Numbered from the stretch's first letter, positions 1 through 6,916 are shown. The stretch is 11,796 nucleotides of DNA from Planctomycetales bacterium (GCA_007127495.1 SKZG01000591.1:1-11796), one strand, 5' to 3'. A program made the numbers and translations. The notes: generated by a model from the sequence alone, not told the origin.

Positions 1-1
1 C

Positions 2-2338
2 GATGAAACCGTCTCTCGCATAGGCCGAGACCGCGCGGCGGCTATTCCCATCCTCCAGGCCATTCAGGGCGAGTACCGCTGGCTGCCCCCGGAGGCGCTG
101 CGCCGCGTGTGCGAGCTGACCGAAATCACGCCCGCAACCATCACCGGGGTGTCGACCTTTTTCAGTCAATTCCGGCATCGCCCGATGGGCGAGCACGCCA
201 TCAGCGTGTGCCATGGCACGGCCTGCCACGTGAAGGGTTCGGTGCGAATCCAAGAGGCCCTGGAGCGGGAACTGGGGGTTCCCGAAGGCGACGATACGGA
301 TCCGCAACGGTTGTTCACCGTCGAGAAGGTCGCGTGCCTTGGCTGCTGCACGCTGGCGCCGGTCATTCAGATAGACGGGGTCACCTATGGCCGACTTTCG
401 ACGCTCGACGCCGGTAACACGATTGAAGACTTCCTGCGCCGGCGCCGCGAAGGCAACGGGAAGCTGCCCGGCCGCGTCGTCACGCCCGAGGGCGAGCTGG
501 GGGAAATACGCATCGGGCTCGATTCCTGCTGCTTGGCCCAGGGATGCGGCGACGTCCATGACGCGATCCGCCAAACCCTGGCGGAAACGGGCGCTCCGGC
601 GGTCGTGAAGCGGGTCGGGTGCGTGAGCATGTGCCACCACACCCCCATGATGGAGTTGGTGCTGCCCGGCGGCGATTCGAAGATGTTTGCCCGCGTGGCG
701 CCCGACGACGTGCCCGACATCGTGCTGGAGCATTTCAAGCCCCGCGGCCTGCTGCGTCGCGTGGGGCGTCGGCTGGGACGATGGTTGGACCGGCTGGCCA
801 GCGACGAGTCGGGCGTGCCGGAAATGGACAGAGCCCTCGACATGCGCGACGGCGCCGTGTGCGAGTTTCTCGGCCCCCAGCGCCATATCTGCATCGAGCA
901 TTTTGGCCGAATCGATCCGGCCGACCTCGACGAGTATCTGCGGCACGACGGCTTCCGTGCCCTCGAAACGGCCCGCAACATGACGCCGGAGGAAATCATT
1001 CGGCGAGTGACGGAAAGCGGCCTGCGTGGGCGCGGCGGCGCGGGATTTCCCACCGGCCAAAAGTGGCGACGGGTGCGCGAGGCGGCCGGCGAGGTCAAAT
1101 ACCTCTTGTGCAACGGCGACGAAGGCGACCCCGGCGCCTTCATGGACCGTATGATCCTCGAATCGTTTCCCTACCGGGTCATCGAGGGGGTAGCGATTGG
1201 GGCCCGCGCCATCGGCGCGAAGCAGGCGTTCCTGTACATCCGGGCCGAATATCCGCTGGCCGTCGAGAGCATCAATGAAGCGATCGCCGCGTGCCGCGAG
1301 CGCGGTCTGTTGGGCGACCTGGACGTTGCCGTTCGGGAGGGTGCCGGCGCGTTTGTGTGTGGCGAGGAGACGGCGCTGATCGCCTCGATTGAGGGACGCC
1401 GCGGTATGCCACGACTACGCCCCCCGTACCCCGCTGAGCAAGGACTCTGGGATCGGCCCACGCTGGTCAATAACGTGCAGACGTACGCCTCGCTGCCCTG
1501 GATTCTCCGAAACGGCCCTGAAGCCTTCGCGGCAATGGGCACGTCGGGAAGCCGGGGCACGAAGGTGTTTGCATTGGCTGGAAAGGTCCTGCGCGGCGGG
1601 CTCATTGAAGTACCCATGGGCGTAACCATCCGCCAGATTGTCGATGAGATCGGCGGCGGCATGGCCGAGGGCCGGACGCTCAAGGCAGTGCAGATCGGCG
1701 GACCCTCCGGCGGATGCGTCCCCGCCCGGCTTGCCGATACGCCCGTCGATTTTGAGGCCCTTACCGCGGCCGGGGCCATTATGGGTTCCGGCGGACTCGT
1801 AGTGCTCGACGACGCCGATTGCATGGTCGACATCGCTCGCTACTTCCTACATTTCACCCAAGATCAGTCGTGCGGCAAGTGCACCCTGTGCCGTGTCGGG
1901 ACGCGGCGGATGCTCGAATTGCTGGACCGTATTTGCGAGGGCAAGGGCAAGGCGGCCGACCTCGACGAACTCGAACAGTTGGGCCGCGGGATCGAGGCGG
2001 GAAGTATTTGCGGCCTCGGCCGCACGGCGCCGAACCCGGTCCTCTCCACCCTGCAGTATTTCCACGAGGAATACGAGGCGCACATCGCCGGGCGCTGTCC
2101 GGCCGGCAAATGCCCCGCCCTGATCGAATACCACATTACCGACGACTGCATCGGCTGTACTCTTTGCGCCCAGCACTGTCCCGTCGGCGCCATTGCCTTC
2201 GCCCCGTACCGGCAGCACGAAATCGATTCAACGAAATGCACCCACTGCGATACGTGCCGCCAGGTGTGCCCCGTCGACACCGTCGTGGTTCAGAGCAAGG
2301 CGAGTGGCGAGCGAGCGGCTCAATCGAAGCCGTCGTAG
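2..2338 (+). CDS. Fused NuoE-NuoF type NAD(P)H diaphorase / bifurcating hydrogenase HydC-HydB-like subunit (5' partial)
   Basis: The reading frame is open from base 2 and in-frame NuoE sequence precedes the first internal GTG (107), so the gene starts left of the window; at least 778 residues are visible. Domains in order: (a) NuoE-type thioredoxin-like [2Fe-2S] domain, ligands C-x4-C (Cys codons 209, 224) and C-x3-C (335, 347); (b) a second thioredoxin-like [2Fe-2S] domain with SCCLAQGC and VGCVSMC (about 515-640); (c) NuoF core with the FMN-binding RGRGGAGFPTG (1025-1057) and NGDEGDPGAF (from 1112); (d) SLBB-like segment (about 1590-1730); (e) NuoF [4Fe-4S] ligands SCGKCTLC (Cys codons 1871, 1880, 1889) plus Cys at 2009; (f) a C-terminal 2[4Fe-4S] ferredoxin, CIGCTLCAQHCP and CTHCDTCRQVCP (2147-2280). 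This order equals HydC+HydB, or HndA+HndB+HndC, in one chain. It probably transfers electrons between NAD(P)(H) and an [FeFe]-hydrogenase or formate dehydrogenase in the cytoplasm. The catalytic partner is not in the window. Respiratory complex I is less likely because of domains b and f. Family certain; partner unknown. Confidence 0.92.
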   Translation, partial: DETVSRIGRDRAAAIPILQAIQGEYRWLPPEALRRVCELTEITPATITGVSTFFSQFRHRPMGEHAISVCHGTACHVKGSVRIQEALERELGVPEGDDTDPQRLFTVEKVACLGCCTLAPVIQIDGVTYGRLSTLDAGNTIEDFLRRRREGNGKLPGRVVTPEGELGEIRIGLDSCCLAQGCGDVHDAIRQTLAETGAPAVVKRVGCVSMCHHTPMMELVLPGGDSKMFARVAPDDVPDIVLEHFKPRGLLRRVGRRLGRWLDRLASDESGVPEMDRALDMRDGAVCEFLGPQRHICIEHFGRIDPADLDEYLRHDGFRALETARNMTPEEIIRRVTESGLRGRGGAGFPTGQKWRRVREAAGEVKYLLCNGDEGDPGAFMDRMILESFPYRVIEGVAIGARAIGAKQAFLYIRAEYPLAVESINEAIAACRERGLLGDLDVAVREGAGAFVCGEETALIASIEGRRGMPRLRPPYPAEQGLWDRPTLVNNVQTYASLPWILRNGPEAFAAMGTSGSRGTKVFALAGKVLRGGLIEVPMGVTIRQIVDEIGGGMAEGRTLKAVQIGGPSGGCVPARLADTPVDFEALTAAGAIMGSGGLVVLDDADCMVDIARYFLHFTQDQSCGKCTLCRVGTRRMLELLDRICEGKGKAADLDELEQLGRGIEAGSICGLGRTAPNPVLSTLQYFHEEYEAHIAGRCPAGKCPALIEYHITDDCIGCTLCAQHCPVGAIAFAPYRQHEIDSTKCTHCDTCRQVCPVDTVVVQSKASGERAAQSKPS

Positions 2339-3717
2339 GGCTGTTGGGCCAGGTTTTCAAAACGGGTGAACTTATCGAACCAGGCCAGCGGGACGTCGCC
2401 GGTCGGCCCGTTCCGCTGCTTGGCGACGATCACCTCGCCCTTGCCCCGAGCGTCTTCATCGTCGCGGTTATAGTACTCCTCGCGGTGGATGAACATCACG
2501 ACGTCGGCGTCCTGCTCGATCGCGCCCGATTCGCGCAGATGGCTCAGCCGGGGACGGTGGCTTTCGCGGCCAAGCTCCGACTGCCGGTTCAACTGCGCCA
2601 GGCACAGGATGGGAACCTCCAATTCGCGGGCGAGGGCCTTCAGCCGGCGGGCCATCTTGGCCACTTGCTCCTGCCGGGGATCGCGCGGATCGTCGGGGTT
2701 GATCAACTGGAGGTAATCGATGACCACGAAACCGAGGTCGTTGCGCCGCTTCATGCGCCGGGCCGTAGCCCCGATTTCGGTCACGGTCCGGGCGGGGGAA
2801 TCGTCGATATACAGCGGGGTTGTGGATAACTGGTTCGAAACGCGCACCAGTTGCTCCCGTTCGCTTCCCGAAAGAAAACCGCTCCGGAACTTCCCCGCAT
2901 CGATCCGCCCTTGGGAGCAGAGGATGCGCTGGGCAAGTTCGACCCGGGCCATTTCCAGGCTGACGAACAGGGTGGACACGTTTTCGTGGATGGCCACGTG
3001 TTCGGCAATGTTTGTGGCCAAGGCCGTCTTGCCCATGCTTGGCCGTGCGGCCAGGATGATCAACTCGGAACGGTGCAGGCCGCCGGTCAGCTTGTCCAGG
3101 TCGGTGAATCCGGAGGGAATGCCCACTCCCTCGCTTCCGGCCATCCGAGCGTCGATGCGAGCGAAGGCTTCGACCATGACGTCGTGGATGTTGGCCACCT
3201 GCGACGTGGTTCGGCGATCGTGGACGGCGAAGATCTTTTCCTCCGCCTGATTGATGGCCTCGCGCGGAGCCAGGGTCGGATCCCAGGCGTCGCGAAGGAT
3301 TTCCGTGCTGGTGTGGATCAGCGCGCGGAGCGTGGCCTTGTCGCGCACGATGTTGGCATAGTACACCGCGTGTGCGGCAACCGGAACGGAACTGATCACC
3401 TCGCCCAGGTAGGCGGTACCGCCGACGGCCTCCAAATCGCCCTCTTGCTTCAGCCGCTCGCGCAACAACATGGTGTCGATGCGCCCGCCGCCTTCATGCA
3501 TCGCCATCATGTGGCTATACAGCTTGGCATTGGCCTCGGCGTAGAAGTCCTCGGGTTGGAGGATCAACGCCACTTCATCGCACAGTTCGGGGTCGATCAA
3601 GAGGCTTCCGAGAACGCCTTTTTCCGCCTCCACACTTTGCGGCGGCATCCGGTCGAGCAGTTCGGGACTCACCCTCGCTGTGCTGCGGGGTGGATCGGTT
3701 CGGTAGGCAGTAGCCAT
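2320..3717 (-). CDS. dnaB: Replicative DNA helicase DnaB
   Basis: Hexameric 5'-3' helicase that unwinds DNA at the replication fork and recruits primase; cytoplasmic. The 465-residue product matches the family's usual length of about 450-470. The N-terminal all-helical domain begins near residue 24 (PPQSVEAEKGVLGSLL). The RecA-like motor starts near residue 199, with Walker A ARPSMGKT (224-231), Walker B VVIDYLQLI (about 331-339), an AQLNR motif (374-378) and a C-terminal KQRNGPTG followed by FDKFTRFENL. No intein interrupts it. I chose ATG 3717 (MATAYRT) over an in-frame TTG at 3756, which would add 13 residues unlike the family; a GGAAG lies 3 bases upstream and an AGGAG about 13 bases upstream. 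It is the last gene of the minus-strand cluster, 41 bp after rplI. Its TGA lies inside the end of the convergent diaphorase gene (19-bp overlap). Identification is secure; the start is fairly secure. Confidence 0.97.
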   Translation of the reverse strand: MATAYRTDPPRSTARVSPELLDRMPPQSVEAEKGVLGSLLIDPELCDEVALILQPEDFYAEANAKLYSHMMAMHEGGGRIDTMLLRERLKQEGDLEAVGGTAYLGEVISSVPVAAHAVYYANIVRDKATLRALIHTSTEILRDAWDPTLAPREAINQAEEKIFAVHDRRTTSQVANIHDVMVEAFARIDARMAGSEGVGIPSGFTDLDKLTGGLHRSELIILAARPSMGKTALATNIAEHVAIHENVSTLFVSLEMARVELAQRILCSQGRIDAGKFRSGFLSGSEREQLVRVSNQLSTTPLYIDDSPARTVTEIGATARRMKRRNDLGFVVIDYLQLINPDDPRDPRQEQVAKMARRLKALARELEVPILCLAQLNRQSELGRESHRPRLSHLRESGAIEQDADVVMFIHREEYYNRDDEDARGKGEVIVAKQRNGPTGDVPLAWFDKFTRFENLAQQPYDGFD

Positions 3718-3758
3718 GATCTTCCGTGCTCCTGGGCGGTTGATACTGCGCGGCAAAC

Positions 3759-4310
3759 CTACGTCGCGGTTCCCGATGTATCGTCGGTCACGGAGGGAAC
3801 CACCCAGACCTTCAGTTCCGTATCGACCTCGGGGGCCACGTGAATGGAAACCGTGTAGAGCCCCAGTTCCTTCAGGGGGCCGGTCAGCTTGACTTGTTCC
3901 GGCGCCAGGCTGATGTTGCAGCGGCGCAAGGCGGCAACGATTTCGGCAGCTCCTACCGACCCGTACAGATGTCCTTCCTCGTTCGCGTTGGCTTCGATGG
4001 TGATACTCTGGCGTCCGATTTCCCCGGCCAGCTTCCTCAGGTCGGCAAGGCGCGCCTTTTCCATTTCCGCCAGCTTTTCACGATGCTTTTCGACCATCCG
4101 CTTGTGATGCTCGGAGGCAACGGTCGCCAAGCCCTGAGGGAGCAGGTAGTTATGAGCATAACCGGGGCGGACTTCGACCACGTCGCCCTGGCGTCCCAGG
4201 TTTTCAACCGAATGCACCAGGAGCAACTCGATACCGCCGTGCGGTCCCCTGGGCAATCGCTTACTGCGGTGGGGACTCTGCTTTTTTCGGGAACACTGTG
4301 TTTTGATCAT
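3759..4310 (-). CDS. rplI: 50S ribosomal protein L9, with basic N-terminal extension
   Basis: Primary 23S rRNA-binding protein of the L1-stalk region that helps maintain the reading frame. The L9 signature is clear: VENLGRQGDVVEVRPGYAHNYLLPQGLA (read as two blocks, residues about 35-62), then a long charged helix (about 67-100), then the C-terminal domain with EANANEEGHLYGSVG and a terminal ELKVWVVP. At 183 residues it is longer than the usual ~150 because about 26 residues, rich in Lys/Arg (MIKTQCSRKKQSPHR onward, ending LPRGPHGG), precede the normal first strand IELLLV. No alternative ATG lies between this start and the L9 core, so the extension looks genuine. No clear Shine-Dalgarno is visible upstream; the gene follows ssb by 23 bp. 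In many bacteria rpsR separates ssb and rplI; here it does not. Confidence 0.96.
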   Translation of the reverse strand: MIKTQCSRKKQSPHRSKRLPRGPHGGIELLLVHSVENLGRQGDVVEVRPGYAHNYLLPQGLATVASEHHKRMVEKHREKLAEMEKARLADLRKLAGEIGRQSITIEANANEEGHLYGSVGAAEIVAALRRCNISLAPEQVKLTGPLKELGLYTVSIHVAPEVDTELKVWVVPSVTDDTSGTAT

Positions 4311-4333
4311 GGGATCTATCGTTCTTTCAAGGA

Positions 4334-4825
4334 TCAGAAGGGGATGTCGTCGCCGCCGGGCATGTCTTGCGGTGCGGCCTCGTGTTCGTCGGGCGCCGGC
4401 GCCGTTTCGCTATAGGCCGAGTCGCGCGGTCCACTTGCGCGGGCGCCGCCGCCACCGCCACCGCCACCGCCACCGCCGCCACCGCCGCCACCGCTTCGTG
4501 AGCCGAGCATTTGCATGCGTTCGCCCACTACGCGAAGCTTGGAGCGTTTCTCGCCCTCGCGGCTTTCCCAGGTGTCGAACTTCAGGCGGCCTTCAATGAG
4601 CACCGGCGAGCCCTTGCTGAGATATTCACTGGCCACCTCGGCCTGCCTCGCCCACAAGGTCACATCGATAAACTGGGTTTCATCGACCCACTCGCCATTG
4701 GCGTTCTTGCGTCGGTCGTTCACGGCCAGTCCGACCTCGGCAACCGCGGTGCCGCTAGCGATGTAGCGGAGTTCCGGGTCACGTGTCAGGTTACCTACCA
4801 GAATCACACGGTTGTAACTAGCCAT
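4334..4825 (-). CDS. ssb: Single-stranded DNA-binding protein SSB
   Basis: Binds and protects single-stranded DNA during replication, repair and recombination, and recruits partner proteins through its C-terminal tip. The 163-residue product has the OB-fold from residue 1 ([19 protein letters not shown]) through [21 protein letters not shown] and VEGRL-like [11 protein letters not shown] to about residue 108. A run of 16 consecutive glycines (residues 112-127) begins the disordered linker, which becomes acidic before the classic tip GGDDIPF. The ATG at 4825 is preceded by a strong Shine-Dalgarno (GGGAGGAA). It lies 127 bp downstream of rpsF and 23 bp upstream of rplI, the usual ribosomal-protein/SSB context. 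Certain. Confidence 0.97.
   Translation of the reverse strand: MASYNRVILVGNLTRDPELRYIASGTAVAEVGLAVNDRRKNANGEWVDETQFIDVTLWARQAEVASEYLSKGSPVLIEGRLKFDTWESREGEKRSKLRVVGERMQMLGSRSGGGGGGGGGGGGGGGGARASGPRDSAYSETAPAPDEHEAAPQDMPGGDDIPF
4445..4492 (-). repeat. Gly-codon microsatellite (16 codons) in ssb
   Basis: Sixteen consecutive codons are GGC or GGT on the minus strand, seen on the plus strand as alternating gcc/acc triplets, with four regular acc-gcc pairs in the middle. It encodes the poly-glycine part of the SSB linker. Such triplet and hexanucleotide tracts can gain or lose units by slippage without breaking the frame. Confidence 0.9.
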
Positions 4826-4831
4826 ATCGGC

Positions 4832-4839
4832 TTCCTCCC
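4832..4839 (-). promoter_or_regulatory. Ribosome binding site of ssb
   Basis: Minus-strand GGGAGGAA lies 6 bases before the ssb ATG. It is the strongest Shine-Dalgarno in the window and supports strong translation of SSB. Confidence 0.75.
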
Positions 4840-4952
4840 TGGACTATGGGAATGGTGGAAAGGGTCGGCACCCGCGCATCCGGCGAGCGATCAACCCCCT
4901 ACGGTAAACTACCAGGAACGCAGCGCAGGCAGTCGCGCGCCGGGTCATGGGG

Positions 4953-5393
4953 CTACTCGTCAGGCGCGTTGTCTGTTTTCTCATCCACCGACGATTCCGC
5001 CGGTGCCTTTTTGTCAACAGCGTCCGGTCCTTTCTCCTCCGCCGTCTCGGAGGAGGGGGCCCGGCTGGCCAACGCATGTTCCACCAGGGCGTCCACGATG
5101 CGAGGATCGACCTTCAGGAACAGGTTCCGCACAATGACGTCGTTCAGATCGCATTGCCGTTGGATGCCGGCAAGGTTCTGACTGTTCAAGCGGAAATAGG
5201 TCAGCCAGTAAGTGCCTTTGCGGTGGCCGTCGATCGGGAACGCCAAGCGGCGTTCGTCCCAAAGACGGCTGACCATGACGGAACCTCCGGCCGACTCGAG
5301 CATTTTGACGATCTGGCCGGAAACACCGCCCGGATCGCGCCCATACTGGTTTGAGTCGAGGATGAACATGCCCTCGTAAACGTTTTCAGCCAA
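4953..5393 (-). CDS. rpsF: 30S ribosomal protein S6 with acidic C-terminal tail (TTG start)
   Basis: S6 binds the central domain of 16S rRNA together with S18. The 146-residue product has the S6 ferredoxin-like fold in residues 1-100: YEGMFILD, IVKMLESAGG, RRLAFPIDGHRKGTYWLTYF (strands 2-3) and RNLFLKVDPRI. Residues about 108-146 form an acidic, Glu/Asp/Ala/Lys-rich disordered tail. The start is TTG at 5393: no ATG precedes YEGMFIL in this frame, the TTG gives the expected N-terminus (AENVYEGMF), and an AAGGAG stands 7 bases upstream. It lies 42 bp after pth and 127 bp before ssb. Its usual partner gene rpsR is not found in the cluster. Confidence 0.96.
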   Translation of the reverse strand: MAENVYEGMFILDSNQYGRDPGGVSGQIVKMLESAGGSVMVSRLWDERRLAFPIDGHRKGTYWLTYFRLNSQNLAGIQRQCDLNDVIVRNLFLKVDPRIVDALVEHALASRAPSSETAEEKGPDAVDKKAPAESSVDEKTDNAPDE

Positions 5394-5400
5394 GGTCTTA

Positions 5401-5407
5401 CTCCTTC
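5401..5407 (-). promoter_or_regulatory. Ribosome binding site that supports the rpsF TTG start
   Basis: Minus-strand GAAGGAG lies 7 bases upstream of TTG 5393. It is the main evidence that this rare start codon is used. Confidence 0.75.
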
Positions 5408-5435
5408 TGATGGCTGTGACAGCTTTTCGATGTCC

Positions 5436-5993
5436 TTAATTGTATCGATTCATACATGGGTCAATGCCCTCATGGGACCACACGACCACGGCGTCAGCGC
5501 TCTCTCGCACGGCGATCTCCATGGGCTCGCGGTCTTCTTCAGGTATCTTTCCGAGCACGTAGTCGGCGGCGTCCCATTGTTGTGGCGGGGAGCCGATTCC
5601 AACTCGGAGCCGGGGAAACTGATCGGTTCCCAACCGGCGGATAATATCCTCCAGCCCTTTCTGCCCGCCCGACGACCCACCCCTGCGCACGCGGAGCTTA
5701 CCCACTGGGAGGTTCAGGTCGTCGCAAATCACCAATATATCTTCTTCCGGGGTTTTATAGAATGCACTTGCGGCCTGAACGCTCACGCCGCTCCGATTCA
5801 TGTAAGTTGTTGGGCTCAGGAGCATGGCGCGGGCGCCGTCGAGGTTTGCCTCAAGCAGTTCGCCATGGAAGCGTGCTTTTGGAAACCCCAGCCCGAATCG
5901 GCGCCCCAGTTCCGCCAGGACGGCGTATCCGACGTTGTGACGGGTATCCTGGTAGCGTTTTCCTGGGTTTCCTAGCCCCACGACAAGCTTCAT
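5436..5993 (-). CDS. pth: Peptidyl-tRNA hydrolase
   Basis: Recycles tRNA by cleaving peptidyl-tRNA released from stalled ribosomes. The 185-residue length fits the family. Motifs: KLVVGLGNPGKRY at the N-terminus with Asn9; TRHNVG containing catalytic His19; TYMNRSG with Asn66; and CDDLNLP with Asp92, equivalent to E. coli Asn10/His20/Asn68/Asp93. RRGGSSGGQKGL is the conserved substrate-groove segment. The ATG at 5993 has AAGGA 8 bases upstream. It sits 36 bp after rplY/ctc, the pairing also seen in Firmicutes, and 42 bp before rpsF, so it bridges the two halves of the cluster. All catalytic residues are present. Confidence 0.97.
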   Translation of the reverse strand: MKLVVGLGNPGKRYQDTRHNVGYAVLAELGRRFGLGFPKARFHGELLEANLDGARAMLLSPTTYMNRSGVSVQAASAFYKTPEEDILVICDDLNLPVGKLRVRRGGSSGGQKGLEDIIRRLGTDQFPRLRVGIGSPPQQWDAADYVLGKIPEEDREPMEIAVRESADAVVVWSHEGIDPCMNRYN

Positions 5994-6010
5994 TGGGCTG
6001 TTCCTTGGGA

Positions 6011-6027
6011 CGACTCGCGCAGAGTCG
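6011..6027 (-). promoter_or_regulatory. Intercistronic hairpin between rplY and pth
   Basis: A perfect 6-bp stem (CGACTC / GAGTCG) with a 5-base loop begins two bases after the rplY TGA. No U-run follows, so it is not a canonical terminator; it could stabilise the upstream message or mark a processing site. The pth Shine-Dalgarno lies just beyond it. Function is inferred. Confidence 0.4.
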
Positions 6028-6029
6028 GA

Positions 6030-6662
6030 TCACTCCTCGCCGGCTTCCTCCTCGGGTTTCTTTTCGCCAATGACTTCCGGTTCGCCCGCCTCGGCCTCGG
6101 CCATTTCTTCCTCGGCGGGAGCCGCGATGGGCTCGATACAGTGGACCACAACCTCCTCGGGCGCGGCAAGGACCGTTGCCCCTTCCGGCAAGGTCAAATC
6201 GGCCACAGTAATCGAGTCGCCGAGGTTCAGGGCGTTTACGCCCACTTCGATTTTTTCGGGAACCCTCGCCGCGGGGCACATCAAAGGCACATCGTGCAGC
6301 AACTGCTCCACGATCCCGCCCTCGTGAAAACCCGGCGCTTCGCCGCGAAGCTCCAAGGTCACACGGACTTCCACTTTTTCGTGGGCGGAAACACGCGTGA
6401 AGTCGACGTGAAGCACTTCCGACCCCCACGTGTCCCATTGCACTTCGCGGATCAGGGCCGATTCCTTGACCGCACCGGTCAAGTCGACCATGCGTGCTCC
6501 ATGTCGCAGCACCGCAGAGAATGCGTCGGCGGCAACGGACAGCGACACGGTTTTCTCGCCGTGACCGTAAAGGACCGCGGGGATGGTTCCGGCACTGCGC
6601 ATGCGCCGATTCCGGCGTTTTCCGTACTGCTCACGAATTTGCACCAAGAGTTCTTCCGTCAT
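6030..6662 (-). CDS. rplY: 50S ribosomal protein L25 (general stress protein Ctc/TL5 type)
   Basis: Binds 5S rRNA in the large subunit. The 210-residue product is the long two-domain Ctc form, not the ~95-residue E. coli L25. The N-terminal 5S-binding domain has RRMRSAGTIPAVLYGHGE (residues about 19-36) and VLHVDFTRV; the C-terminal TL5-like domain has VTLELRGEAPG, IVEQLLHDVPLMC and VNALNLGDSITVADL. A tail of about 35 residues is Glu/Ala-rich (AEEEMAEAEAGE and beyond). The ATG at 6662 has GAGGAG 5 bases upstream. It lies 254 bp after prs, by far the longest spacer in the minus-strand cluster, so it may have its own promoter or a leader. pth follows at 36 bp. Confidence 0.96.
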   Translation of the reverse strand: MTEELLVQIREQYGKRRNRRMRSAGTIPAVLYGHGEKTVSLSVAADAFSAVLRHGARMVDLTGAVKESALIREVQWDTWGSEVLHVDFTRVSAHEKVEVRVTLELRGEAPGFHEGGIVEQLLHDVPLMCPAARVPEKIEVGVNALNLGDSITVADLTLPEGATVLAAPEEVVVHCIEPIAAPAEEEMAEAEAGEPEVIGEKKPEEEAGEE

Positions 6663-6916
6663 CGAAACTCCTCGAATATCGTTTCACCGAACCGCCGCTA
6701 CCCCGCCTCACACCGGGGTGGAGTGCCTGCGATTGCCTTAAGTACTGTCTGTATAGCGTGTTGCGCCATGTCTCGGCCATTTTCGCTACCGGCCGCTTGC
6801 CGGCCTCTAAGCGAAGCACAAAGCCGAATCAAGCTATTTTGGCTTGATCTGGAAAAATTGCAAGCCCACCGCACAGTTTTTTGGTAGGCCGTCCCCACGT
6901 GACGGTTTTCCACCCG
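6663..6916. other. prs-rplY spacer with several inverted repeats
   Basis: This 254-bp spacer holds no convincing gene. It contains four inverted repeats: ACCCCG/CGGGGT (6700-6719, loop 8); a compound hairpin with outer TTCGCT/AGCGAA (6782-6815) and inner CCGGC/GCCGG (6789-6803); a perfect ATCAAGC/GCTTGAT (6828-6848, loop 7); and CCGTC/GACGG (6889-6905, loop 7). None is followed by a good U-run in the prs direction, so a simple intrinsic terminator for prs is not evident. The spacer is also the likely site of any separate rplY promoter, but no clear -35/-10 pair stands out. Confidence 0.5.
6668..6673 (-). promoter_or_regulatory. Ribosome binding site of rplY
   Basis: Minus-strand GAGGAG lies 5 bases before the rplY ATG. 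Confidence 0.65.

Noticed and set aside
107..2338. GTG at 107 as the start of the diaphorase gene
   Set aside because: In-frame NuoE sequence (AIPILQAIQGEYRWLPPE) continues upstream to the window edge, so the gene is 5' truncated.
1819..2829. 336-codon plus-strand ORF across the diaphorase/dnaB junction
   Set aside because: Off-frame shadow of two well-supported convergent genes.
2851..3843. Long plus-strand ORF antisense to dnaB (330 codons)
   Set aside because: GC-rich shadow of dnaB and the end of rplI; no domain-like motif.
4844..4948. 34-codon minus-strand ORF in the rpsF-ssb gap
   Set aside because: It starts just after the rpsF stop but has no Shine-Dalgarno, Arg-rich composition typical of GC-rich noise, and no family resemblance; it is not S18.
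6889..6909. CCGTC/GACGG hairpin followed by TTTT as the prs terminator
   Set aside because: The T-run follows on the plus strand only; prs is transcribed on the minus strand, where no U-run follows.
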